A stretch of DNA of 5,896 bases from Schaalia odontolytica (GTDB lineage Bacteria > Actinomycetota > Actinomycetes > Actinomycetales > Actinomycetaceae), in the NCBI GenBank assembly GCA_958415245.1, contig CATYYP010000119.1:1-5896 (forward strand), given 5' to 3'. The position numbers and the translations under genes were made by a program. This document shows positions 1 to 5,647 of the stretch, piece by piece. Position 1 is the first letter of the stretch. Every line of letters starts with the position of its first letter. The notes under the pieces are model-generated. The model was given only the letters and a program-made list of their open reading frames with translations, had not been told where the DNA came from and searched no databases.

Positions 1-435
1 CGCCGGGGCCGTGTTGGTGCGTGGGGGAGGGCGACGCACCTGTGCGCGCTCATGATGATCACGGTGACCGCGATTGTCTACGCGACGCTGATTGGCCCCT
101 ACGAGGTTCTCTCCGGCTTCGCGCTCGTCACGAACCCGCTGCAGCACATCGTCGTCCCCGCCGCCTTCGTGGGGACAGCCGCGCTCGTGGGGCCGCGCGG
201 CGGCATCTCGTGGGCGACGCTGGGTCGCGCCCTGCTGATCCCGGTCGCGTGGGTGGTGTACACGCTCGTGCGAGGCTCCTTCACGCACCAGTACCCATAC
301 GGATTCGTCAACGTATGGCGCATCGGCTACACGCAGGTCGCGATCAACATCGTGGCGATCCTGATTGGCGCCTTGCTCTTTATGGCGCTCTTCGCGGGCG
401 CGGACTGGCTGATCCGCAAGGCGTCCGGGCGCTGA
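1..435 (+). CDS. Pr6Pr-type integral membrane protein, 3' part (5' end outside window)
   Basis: The frame is open from base 1 and ends at TGA 433-435, leaving 144 residues of the C-terminal part; the true start lies upstream. An internal ATG pair at 52-57 sits inside a hydrophobic segment and is unlikely to be the start. Four hydrophobic stretches are visible, at about residues 17-33, 47-63, 72-90 and 113-136, so the product is a multi-span inner-membrane protein. Between the last two spans lies a Tyr-Pro-Tyr-Gly-Phe-Val-Asn segment (98-104), followed by a Gly-Tyr and an Asn in the final span. From memory, this arrangement is typical of the actinobacterial Pr6Pr family, whose biochemical role is not established. 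The protein ends in a short basic tail (Arg-Lys-Ala-Ser-Gly-Arg). Family assignment is by recognition only; no catalytic residues are known. The next gene follows after 53 bases and has its own promoter-like signal. Confidence 0.75.
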   Translation, partial: RRGRVGAWGRATHLCALMMITVTAIVYATLIGPYEVLSGFALVTNPLQHIVVPAAFVGTAALVGPRGGISWATLGRALLIPVAWVVYTLVRGSFTHQYPYGFVNVWRIGYTQVAINIVAILIGALLFMALFAGADWLIRKASGR

Positions 436-453
436 CGGTTTGTGCATCTCCCG

Positions 454-464
454 GAGACGGTCTC
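454..464. repeat. Short perfect palindrome upstream of the VOC gene (possible operator)
   Basis: GAGAC-G-GTCTC is an 11-base perfect inverted repeat with a single central base. It lies between the Pr6Pr stop codon and the VOC gene, where the -35 region would fall for the -10-like hexamer at 477-482. The spacer is too tight for the whole repeat to form an RNA stem, so a protein-binding site is more plausible than a terminator. Chance occurrence is quite possible. Confidence 0.2.
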
Positions 465-476
465 ATCCGAGGCCGC

Positions 477-482
477 TAGAGT
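477..482 (+). promoter_or_regulatory. -10-like hexamer TAGAGT, candidate leaderless promoter of VOC gene
   Basis: TAGAGT fits the TANNNT actinobacterial -10 pattern and is followed by six bases and then ATG 489. A transcript initiating about seven bases past the hexamer would begin at the start codon itself. The only Shine-Dalgarno-like string, GAGG at 483-486, is two bases from ATG, too close to work normally. No clear -35 is seen. Confidence 0.4.
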
Positions 483-488
483 GAGGCC

Positions 489-917
489 ATGAGCAACGAG
501 CCCGGGCTTGTCCCTGAACTTGTCGTCACCGATTACGAGGCATCGCGCCGTTTTTGGTGCGACCTCGTCGGGTTTTCCCTCCGGTACGAGCGGCCTGAGG
601 AAGGATTCGGCTACCTCGTCCTGGGTAACGCGCACCTGATGCTCGACCAGATCGACCGCGGGAGGACGTGGGCAACAGGTCCCCTTGAGTTCCCCCTTGG
701 TCGGGGTATCAACTTCGAGGTTCAGGTCAACAATCTGGACGGTACGTTGCAGCGCATCACAGAGGCAGGGTGGCCGATCTTCGTCGAACCCGAAGAGAAG
801 TGGTATCGGGCGGGAGATATCGAAATCGGCGTCCGCCAGTTCCTAGTCCAGGATCCCGACGGCTACCTGCTGCGCCTCCAGCAGGAAATCGGCGAGAGAC
901 CCGCTCTGCGAGGATAA
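489..917 (+). CDS. VOC-superfamily (glyoxalase/bleomycin-resistance-fold) protein
   Basis: This is a 142-residue protein from ATG 489 to TAA 915-917, the usual length for a single-chain VOC protein with two beta-alpha-beta-beta-beta modules. Module 1 is recognisable from Val-Pro-Glu-Leu-Val-Val-Thr-Asp (8-15), a helix containing Arg-Phe-Trp and Leu-Val-Gly-Phe (21-29), and strands ending near Met-Leu-Asp-Gln (51-54). Module 2 begins at Gly-Ile-Asn-Phe-Glu-Val-Gln-Val (73-80) and contains Glu-Lys-Trp-Tyr-Arg (103-107) and Gln-Phe-Leu-Val-Gln-Asp-Pro-Asp-Gly-Tyr-Leu-Leu-Arg (117-129). The EKWYR and QDPDGYLLR segments are what I associate with the bleomycin-resistance-like branch, which binds ligands without a catalytic metal. 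The real substrate cannot be told, and drug resistance should not be assumed. The protein is cytosolic, with no signal peptide. Some codons rare in the symporter gene appear here (AGA, CTA), which fits lower expression but is not proof of transfer. Confidence 0.88.
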   Translation: MSNEPGLVPELVVTDYEASRRFWCDLVGFSLRYERPEEGFGYLVLGNAHLMLDQIDRGRTWATGPLEFPLGRGINFEVQVNNLDGTLQRITEAGWPIFVEPEEKWYRAGDIEIGVRQFLVQDPDGYLLRLQQEIGERPALRG

Positions 918-1039
918 CTCGGGCGGCGGGGACCACGACTTTCTGCGTAGCTCCCACCCGACTCATCCGAATTGCCACATCAACGAGGCCATGTCGGCCC
1001 CTGATGTCCCGGCGCTGACGCCCTCGAAGCGGCAGAGGA
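918..1039. other. Convergent intergenic gap with weak hairpins; no gene seen
   Basis: This 122-base gap separates the 3' ends of the VOC gene and the helicase gene. No start-supported reading frame is visible. Two weak dyads lie in it. ACATCA (977-982) pairs with TGATGT (1002-1007) around an inner GGCC/GGCC (987-990/996-999). GGCG-CTGA-CGCC occurs at 1011-1022. Either could help end transcription from one or both sides, but no T-tract follows and the stems are short. Confidence 0.3.
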
Positions 1040-3793
1040 CTACCGCGCCCCGACGGTGATCGTCGCCAGAGCGACGCGGTTCGCCTCGTCCGACGCAGGC
1101 ACGTCCACGAGGGCGACGATGCGCCAGTCCATGTCCTCCTCCGAGTCGAACAGGGTCTGTGTGGCCAGCCAGAACGTGCCGGCAGCAGCCTGATCGACCG
1201 CGTCAGCGATCGCCTCGATGCGCGCCACCTGGGCGCGCTCGAAATCGGAAGAAACCACAGCGGGAGCCAGCTCCAGCACGTCCTCGCGGGTCGGGGCCTC
1301 GTTCAAGGAGCACAGCGACAGGGCGCGCGCACGCTGGTCGATGCCGATCCACTCGTGCTCTGCCCAGTAGCGCTCGAGCACCGCGTCCCACTCGTCCTCG
1401 CCCCACGGGGCGACCACCGGGGTGCGCGAGGCCTCGTCCAGGCGAGCCAAGGCCTCGACGTTGTCGCGGCTCATCGCCTCCACGCGCTCGAATAGCGCGC
1501 CACGGATTGCCGTGCGGAACGCGTGACGGTTCGCGCTGAAGGGAACGGTCCCGTCCTCGCGAGCGCCAAACGCCAGCTCCGCGCCCTCCGTGCCGTCGCC
1601 CTCGGACGCGGGGGAGAGGGCCTGACCCGTGGACATGGCCTCCCACTCGTCCAGCAGCGAGGAGTCCACTGCGCGGATCAGGGCAGACAGCCACGCAATG
1701 ATCGAACGCAGCTCGTCCGTCATCAGCTCGTCCGGCACGATCTGGCGCAGCGCGCGATACGCGTCCGTCAGGTAGCGCAGCACGATGCCCTCGGAGCGGC
1801 CCACGTCGTAGCGGCCCACAATCCCCGTGAACGTCAGCGCGTTCTCGATCATCTCGCGCACGACCGACTTCGGGGAAATCTCCTGATCCTCGATCCACGG
1901 GTTCGCGTGCAGGTACACCGCGAACGCGTCCCCCAGCAGATCGGCAAGCGGGCGCGGCCACGTCACCTCTTCCAGCGCGGCCATGCGCTCGTCGTACTCC
2001 ATGCCCTGCGCCTTCATCGCAGCCACGGCCTCGGCGCGCGCCGCCTTCTCCTGCGCGAACAGGAGCGGGCGCGGATCCTCCAGGACCGACTCGATGACCG
2101 AGACGACATCGAGGGCGAAGGTCGGGGACTCCGGGTCCAGTAGCTCGAGGGCCGCCAGCGCGAAGGGGGAGAGCGGCTGGTTGAGCGCGAAGTCATCCGG
2201 TAGGTCGGTGGCCGCGCGCAGGCGAGGCTCACCCGATGCCGAAGCCTCGGCAGAAGACACGTGCTCGACGACGCCCGCCTGCTTCATCGACGTATAGATC
2301 TCACCCAGGCGGCGCAGGTGCGGGTTGCGATCCGTGGGCGGATCATCGTTGTTGCGCGCCAGCCACACGAGGTGCTCGCCCGGATCGCGCCCGGCCGCAG
2401 GCGCACCCGCCAGGACATTGAGGACCATCGCGTGCGTCATCTCGAAACGGCTGGTGAGCTGCTCGGGAGCCGCGTCCACGAGGCGCTCGAACGTCGAGCG
2501 CGTCCACGAGATCTCACCCTCGCCGGGGCCCTTCCGCTTTTTCGCGGACTTCTTCGCGGCACGCTTGGCCTCGCGGGCGTCACGGGCCGCCTCCTGCGCG
2601 GCGCTCAGGCGTGCGCGCTCACGGGCGGCGTCCACCTCGTGCTCGGGGGCCAGGACGCGCACGAAACCGACCGTGTCGAAGCCGGCGCGGCCCGCACGCC
2701 CCGCGATCTGGTGGAACTCGCGCGCGCTCACGTGGCGCATGCGCCGCCCGTCGTACTTCACGAGCGACGTCATCAGCACCGTGCGGATCGGCACGTTGAT
2801 GCCAACCCCCAGGGTGTCCGTGCCGCACACGATCGGCAGCAGGCCCGCCTGCGTGAGGCGCTCGACGAGGCGACGGTAGCGAGGCAGCATGCCCGCGTGA
2901 TGCACGCCGATACCCTGCGCGAGCAGCGACTTGAGGGTCTGCCCGAAGCCCTTCGTAAACGACACGCCCGCCAGCTGCGCGGCGATCGCCTTCTTCTGCT
3001 CGGGAGAAATCAGCGAGGAATGGTCGAAAGACTGCGCGGTAGCAACCGCGTCGCGCTGGGAGAAGTGCACGATGTAGACGGGCCAACGGCCCTCGCCCAG
3101 CAGCCGCTCGACCGTGTCGGGCAGGCGGTCCACGACGTACTCGAACTCGAGGGGCACGGGGCGTTCCGCGTCGTCGATGAGGGACACGTCGCGCCCGGTG
3201 CGTTCCTTCCACGCGCGCTCGAAACGCGTCGTGTCGCCCAGCGTCGCGCTCATCGCGACCACCTGCGGGGTCCTCAGCTCCAGGAGCGGCACCTGCCACG
3301 CCCAGCCGCGCTGACGGTCCCCGTAGAAGTGGAACTCATCCATGACGATCATGTCCGCATCCAGCGTGGGCCCCTCGCGCAGCGACTGGTTCGCAAGGAT
3401 TTCGGCGGTGCAGCAGATGATGGGTGCGTCGGCGTTGAGAGACACGTCGCCGGTCACCATGCCGACGTTGTCCGCACCGAACAGGGACACGAGATCAAAG
3501 AACTTCTCCGACACCAGGGCCTTCAGGGGCGCCGTGTAGTAGGAGCGGCCCCCGTGCGCCATCGACGTGAAGTGCGCAGCGAGCGCGATCATCGACTTGC
3601 CCGACCCCGTGGGGGTCGCAGCGATCACGTGGTTGCCCGCCAGGATCTCGACCAGGGCCTCCTCCTGGTGGGGGTAGAGCGGACGCCCGGTGCCCTCGGC
3701 CCAGGACACGAAGGCCTCGTACAGGGCGTCGTCGTCGCCCAGGCGGCCCTCGTCCTCCAGGTCGTCCAGGATCTCGTTCAAAGTCGCGCTCAT
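1040..3793 (-). CDS. Ski2-like DExH-box helicase with C-terminal DUF3516 domain
   Basis: This 917-residue superfamily 2 helicase, probably acting on RNA, is a cytosolic ATPase. Numbered from the chosen ATG, the motifs run in order: LYPHQEEA (39-46), Walker A ATPTGSGKS (59-67), Ia YTAPLKALVSEK (86-97), TGD (114-116), DExH box MDEFHF (151-156), III MSATL (181-185), IV region VYIVHFSQRDA (239-249), V CGTDTLGVGINVP (323-335) and VI QIAGRAGRAG (362-371). All key ATPase residues are intact. A Lys/Arg/Ala-rich linker at about 389-422 follows. The rest (about 430-915) matches DUF3516 as I know it, including the SANRHAFRTAIRGALFERVE-type segment near 753-772 and the DVPASDEA strand near 897-904. The cellular role of this family is not settled; RNA processing or ribosome-related unwinding is inferred from Ski2/HelY kinship. 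An in-frame GTG at 3820 would add nine residues, but the ATG has the -10-like element at the leaderless distance and the better-looking N terminus. The stop is TAG. It is transcribed away from the symporter. Confidence 0.93.
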   Translation of the reverse strand: MSATLNEILDDLEDEGRLGDDDALYEAFVSWAEGTGRPLYPHQEEALVEILAGNHVIAATPTGSGKSMIALAAHFTSMAHGGRSYYTAPLKALVSEKFFDLVSLFGADNVGMVTGDVSLNADAPIICCTAEILANQSLREGPTLDADMIVMDEFHFYGDRQRGWAWQVPLLELRTPQVVAMSATLGDTTRFERAWKERTGRDVSLIDDAERPVPLEFEYVVDRLPDTVERLLGEGRWPVYIVHFSQRDAVATAQSFDHSSLISPEQKKAIAAQLAGVSFTKGFGQTLKSLLAQGIGVHHAGMLPRYRRLVERLTQAGLLPIVCGTDTLGVGINVPIRTVLMTSLVKYDGRRMRHVSAREFHQIAGRAGRAGFDTVGFVRVLAPEHEVDAARERARLSAAQEAARDAREAKRAAKKSAKKRKGPGEGEISWTRSTFERLVDAAPEQLTSRFEMTHAMVLNVLAGAPAAGRDPGEHLVWLARNNDDPPTDRNPHLRRLGEIYTSMKQAGVVEHVSSAEASASGEPRLRAATDLPDDFALNQPLSPFALAALELLDPESPTFALDVVSVIESVLEDPRPLLFAQEKAARAEAVAAMKAQGMEYDERMAALEEVTWPRPLADLLGDAFAVYLHANPWIEDQEISPKSVVREMIENALTFTGIVGRYDVGRSEGIVLRYLTDAYRALRQIVPDELMTDELRSIIAWLSALIRAVDSSLLDEWEAMSTGQALSPASEGDGTEGAELAFGAREDGTVPFSANRHAFRTAIRGALFERVEAMSRDNVEALARLDEASRTPVVAPWGEDEWDAVLERYWAEHEWIGIDQRARALSLCSLNEAPTREDVLELAPAVVSSDFERAQVARIEAIADAVDQAAAGTFWLATQTLFDSEEDMDWRIVALVDVPASDEANRVALATITVGAR

Positions 3794-3799
3794 GCTCCC

Positions 3800-3805
3800 A
3801 TTGTC
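3800..3805 (-). promoter_or_regulatory. -10-like hexamer GACAAT, candidate leaderless promoter of helicase
   Basis: On the minus strand GACAAT is followed by GGGAGC and then ATG at 3793. It keeps the A at position 2 and the T at position 6 of TANNNT, and the six-base gap would put the transcription start at or next to the start codon. GGGAG is present but only one base from ATG, so it is unlikely to act as a normal Shine-Dalgarno. No convincing -35 was found. Confidence 0.35.
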
Positions 3806-3919
3806 CCAGAGTGCACCCACGTCTGCGTCCCCGCACCGCCGGGCGCTTTCCGCAGCTCATCGACGAGGCCGGGGCGCCCCATGCACTCACGCGCGGCCGT
3901 GCGCGTGGCGAGACGTCGC

Positions 3920-3948
3920 CTGCCGGGCGAGGAGCCCTGTGGCAAGAT
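3920..3948 (+). promoter_or_regulatory. Weak candidate promoter for the symporter gene
   Basis: CTGCCG (3920-3925) and CAAGAT (3943-3948) are separated by 17 bases and resemble -35 and -10 elements imperfectly. Transcription would start near 3955, giving a leader of about 90 bases before GTG 4047. That start would remove most of the 5' arm of the outer stem described at 3951-4010, so either the promoter lies elsewhere or the stem does not form in RNA. Confidence 0.25.
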
Positions 3949-3950
3949 GA

Positions 3951-4010
3951 ACGGGTCCCATTACAACGCGCGGGCGCGTCCCGCGAAGCGCGCGAGGCGC
4001 GGCGACCCGT
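3951..4010 (+). repeat. Branched inverted-repeat structure upstream of the symporter
   Basis: ACGGGTC (3951-3957) is a perfect complement of GACCCGT (4004-4010). Inside lie two further perfect dyads: CGCGGG/CCCGCG (3969-3974/3980-3985, 5-base loop) and CGCGC/GCGCG (3989-3993/3997-4001, 3-base loop). If transcribed, this would be a closing stem with two hairpins, a three-way-junction layout with an 11-base single-stranded joint at 3958-3968. GC-rich DNA gives such pairings by chance, and no known riboswitch core is recognised, so this is a structural observation only. Confidence 0.3.
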
Positions 4011-4014
4011 CCCC

Positions 4015-4043
4015 GGCCTCGTTCTTTGACACCCCGGGAGGCT
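4015..4043 (+). promoter_or_regulatory. Possible Shine-Dalgarno-sequestering hairpin of the symporter
   Basis: GCCTC (4016-4020) is complementary to GAGGC (4038-4042), extended by a G-U pair (4015/4043), with a 17-base loop. The 3' arm covers most of the Shine-Dalgarno at 4036-4041. A competing pairing, CCCGG (4012-4016) with CCGGG (4034-4038), would also touch it. Such pairing could tune translation, but the stem is short. Confidence 0.25.
4036..4041 (+). promoter_or_regulatory. Ribosome binding site GGGAGG that fixes the symporter start
   Basis: GGGAGG followed by a 5-base spacer (CTCCT) leads to GTG 4047. This is the only strong, well-spaced Shine-Dalgarno seen in the window. It selects GTG 4047 over the upstream in-frame TTG at 4026, which has no such element. 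Confidence 0.8.
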
Positions 4044-4046
4044 CCT

Positions 4047-5531
4047 GTGGAACACATTGCCCAGATCGAGCAGCAGATCGCTGACTGGATCACGATGCAC
4101 CTGACGATTGTCATCCTGATCGGCGTGGGCCTCGTCCTGACGGTCGTCTCCCGCGGCGTGCAGCTGCGTCTCTTCCCGGAGATGGTGCGCACGGTCCTCG
4201 GCTCGCGCAAGGGCGCCGACGGCGGCATCTCCTCCTTCCAGGCTTTCGCGATCTCGCTGGCCGCGCGCGTGGGTATCGGCAACGTGTTCGGCGTGGCCGC
4301 GGCGCTCATGTTCGGTGGTCCGGGCGCGATCTTCTGGATGTGGGTCGTGGCCCTGGTGGGTATGGCGACCGCGTTCTTCGAGGCGACGCTGGCCCAGATC
4401 TTCAAGGTCAAGCACTCCGATGGATCCTTCCGTGGCGGCCCGGCCTACTACATCAAGCGCGGCATGAAGAACCGCGTCCTGGCCAACGTCTTCGCCGTTA
4501 TTACCGTCGTCACCTGCGGTATCGTCATCACCTCCGTGCAGTCCAACGCCATCGCGGGCACGCTCACGAGCGCCTTCGGTGAGGCCGCCAAGCAGCCCCT
4601 GCCCGGCGCGGGTGGCTTCTCGGCCGCGCAGCTCACGGTTGCAGGCCTGATCTTCGTCTTCTCCGCGATGGTCATCTTCGGCGGTATCCGCACCGTCGCC
4701 CGCGTCACCGAGTGGATGGCCCCGATCATGGCGACCGTCTACGTCATCATGGTCGCCATCGTCTGCCTCATTAACATCACGCAGTTCGGCACCGTTGTGG
4801 GCCAGATCTTCACCTCCGCGTTCTCTATGGACGCCACCGTCGGCGGCCTGGGCGGCGGCATCATCGCCGCGATGATCAACGGCACCAAGCGCGGCCTTTT
4901 CTCCAACGAGGCCGGCCAGGGTACCGCTCCTAACGCCGCCGCGACCGCGACCGTGTCCCACCCGGTGCGCCAGGGCCTCATCCAGTCCCTGGGTGTCTTC
5001 ATTGACACGATCGTCGTGTGCACCGCGACCGCCTTCGTCATCCTCATCGCAGGCGAGAAGGTGTGGGGCAGTGCGGACGTCAACCCCTCCAACCTGACGA
5101 CCCTGGCCGTGGCCCACGAGCTGGGCGCGTGGACGATCGTCCCCATGGCGATCCTCATCTTTGTCCTGGCCTACTCCTCGATCATCGCTGCCTACGTCTA
5201 CTCCGACACGAACATGTCCTTCGTCTTCGGTGACGCGCGCTGGGCGAGCTGGACCGTGCGCGTCGTGTGCGTGCTCTCTGCGACGATCGGTGCCCTGCTG
5301 ACCCTGGACGTCGTGTGGAACGCCGTTGACATCGCGATGGCGGTCATGACGATCACGAACCTGGTGGCCCTGGTCTTCCTGGCCCGCTGGGTGCTGGGCG
5401 CGCTGCGCGATTACGAGACCCAGCGTCGCAATGGCGTCGCCGAGCCCGTCTTCGTGGGCGAGAAGAACCCGCTGCTGCCCGGCGACGTTCCCGGCAGCGT
5501 GTGGAAGCGCCCCAAGCAGAAGAAGAAGTAA
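4047..5531 (+). CDS. Alanine/glycine:cation symporter, AgcS/AlsT family
   Basis: This is a 494-residue inner-membrane secondary transporter that imports alanine and/or glycine, most likely with sodium. Length matches the family. The start is GTG with GGGAGG five bases upstream. The family signature is exact at 90-105 (GGPGAIFWMWVVALVG). It is preceded by SFQAFAISLAARVGIGN (63-79) and followed by EATLAQIFKVK (112-122) and the GGPAYYIKRGM loop (130-140). The conserved NEAGQGTAPNAAATA segment is at 287-301. About eleven hydrophobic spans can be picked out, near 16-34, 66-88, 95-117, 147-165, 195-213, 224-243, 264-277, 310-335, 362-384, 403-420 and 427-450. The C terminus is a basic cytosolic tail (KRPKQKKK). 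Codons are strongly C/G-ending, suggesting good expression. Tandem stops TAA-TAG (5529-5534) end the gene, and a long hairpin follows. Alanine versus glycine preference cannot be decided from sequence. No glycine riboswitch core is seen upstream. Confidence 0.96.
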   Translation: MEHIAQIEQQIADWITMHLTIVILIGVGLVLTVVSRGVQLRLFPEMVRTVLGSRKGADGGISSFQAFAISLAARVGIGNVFGVAAALMFGGPGAIFWMWVVALVGMATAFFEATLAQIFKVKHSDGSFRGGPAYYIKRGMKNRVLANVFAVITVVTCGIVITSVQSNAIAGTLTSAFGEAAKQPLPGAGGFSAAQLTVAGLIFVFSAMVIFGGIRTVARVTEWMAPIMATVYVIMVAIVCLINITQFGTVVGQIFTSAFSMDATVGGLGGGIIAAMINGTKRGLFSNEAGQGTAPNAAATATVSHPVRQGLIQSLGVFIDTIVVCTATAFVILIAGEKVWGSADVNPSNLTTLAVAHELGAWTIVPMAILIFVLAYSSIIAAYVYSDTNMSFVFGDARWASWTVRVVCVLSATIGALLTLDVVWNAVDIAMAVMTITNLVALVFLARWVLGALRDYETQRRNGVAEPVFVGEKNPLLPGDVPGSVWKRPKQKKK

Positions 5532-5547
5532 TAGCTGCGGACCACCT

Positions 5548-5590
5548 CGCCGGGTGCACCGGGCACGTCTCGTGCCTCGTGCACCCGGCG
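5548..5590 (+). terminator. Long GC-rich hairpin, probable terminator of the symporter gene
   Basis: CGCCGGGTGCAC (5548-5559) and GTGCACCCGGCG (5579-5590) are perfect 12-base complements. Beyond a single C-C mismatch (5560/5578) the stem continues with a G-U pair and GGCAC/GTGCC (5562-5566/5572-5576) around the loop GTCTC. It begins 16 bases after the symporter stop codon. There is no U-run after it, as is common for actinobacterial hairpin terminators. Confidence 0.75.
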
Positions 5591-5635
5591 TCGTGTATGT
5601 CGGCGCTGCTCAGCGCGACGTGCGCAGAGCTGCGT

Positions 5636-5641
5636 TAGGCT
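5636..5641 (+). promoter_or_regulatory. -10 hexamer TAGGCT, candidate leaderless promoter of FAH-family gene
   Basis: TAGGCT fits TANNNT and is followed by ACCGGC and ATG 5648, so transcription would begin at the start codon. No Shine-Dalgarno lies in the preceding 20 bases, which supports a leaderless start. It lies downstream of the symporter terminator hairpin, consistent with an independent transcription unit. A -35 is not evident. Confidence 0.5.
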
Positions 5642-5647
5642 ACCGGC

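Noticed and set aside
770..1018. Possible small gene extending past the VOC stop codon
   Set aside because: It overlaps most of the VOC 3' end in another frame, has an Arg/Pro-rich translation and shows no ribosome binding site or domain.
3794..3820. GTG start nine codons upstream for the helicase
   Set aside because: It has no good Shine-Dalgarno or promoter spacing. The added residues (MGALWDNGS) cover the candidate -10 element of the ATG start and do not look like a family N terminus.
4026..4031. TTGACA, a perfect -35 consensus string
   Set aside because: At 16-18 bases downstream there is no -10-like hexamer, and any start from it would lie inside the symporter coding region.
4026..4046. 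Upstream in-frame TTG start for the symporter
   Set aside because: It has no Shine-Dalgarno, and it would place the strong GGGAGG inside the coding region. GTG 4047 is well supported by spacing and by the N-terminal length of the family.
3950..4046. Glycine riboswitch upstream of the symporter
   Set aside because: Glycine riboswitches are common before this transporter family, but the conserved glycine aptamer core sequences are not present here.
2261..4084. Very long plus-strand open frame (about 600 codons) opposite the helicase
   Set aside because: It is antisense to a helicase whose motifs are all intact. Its translation is rich in Arg/His/Leu with no recognisable domain, as expected for a shadow frame in GC-rich coding DNA.
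3495..5117. Long minus-strand open frame (about 540 codons) spanning the intergenic region and the symporter
   Set aside because: Its translation is low-complexity His/Asp/Gly/Arg-rich sequence. It overlaps the 5' end of the helicase gene in another frame and lies antisense to the symporter.
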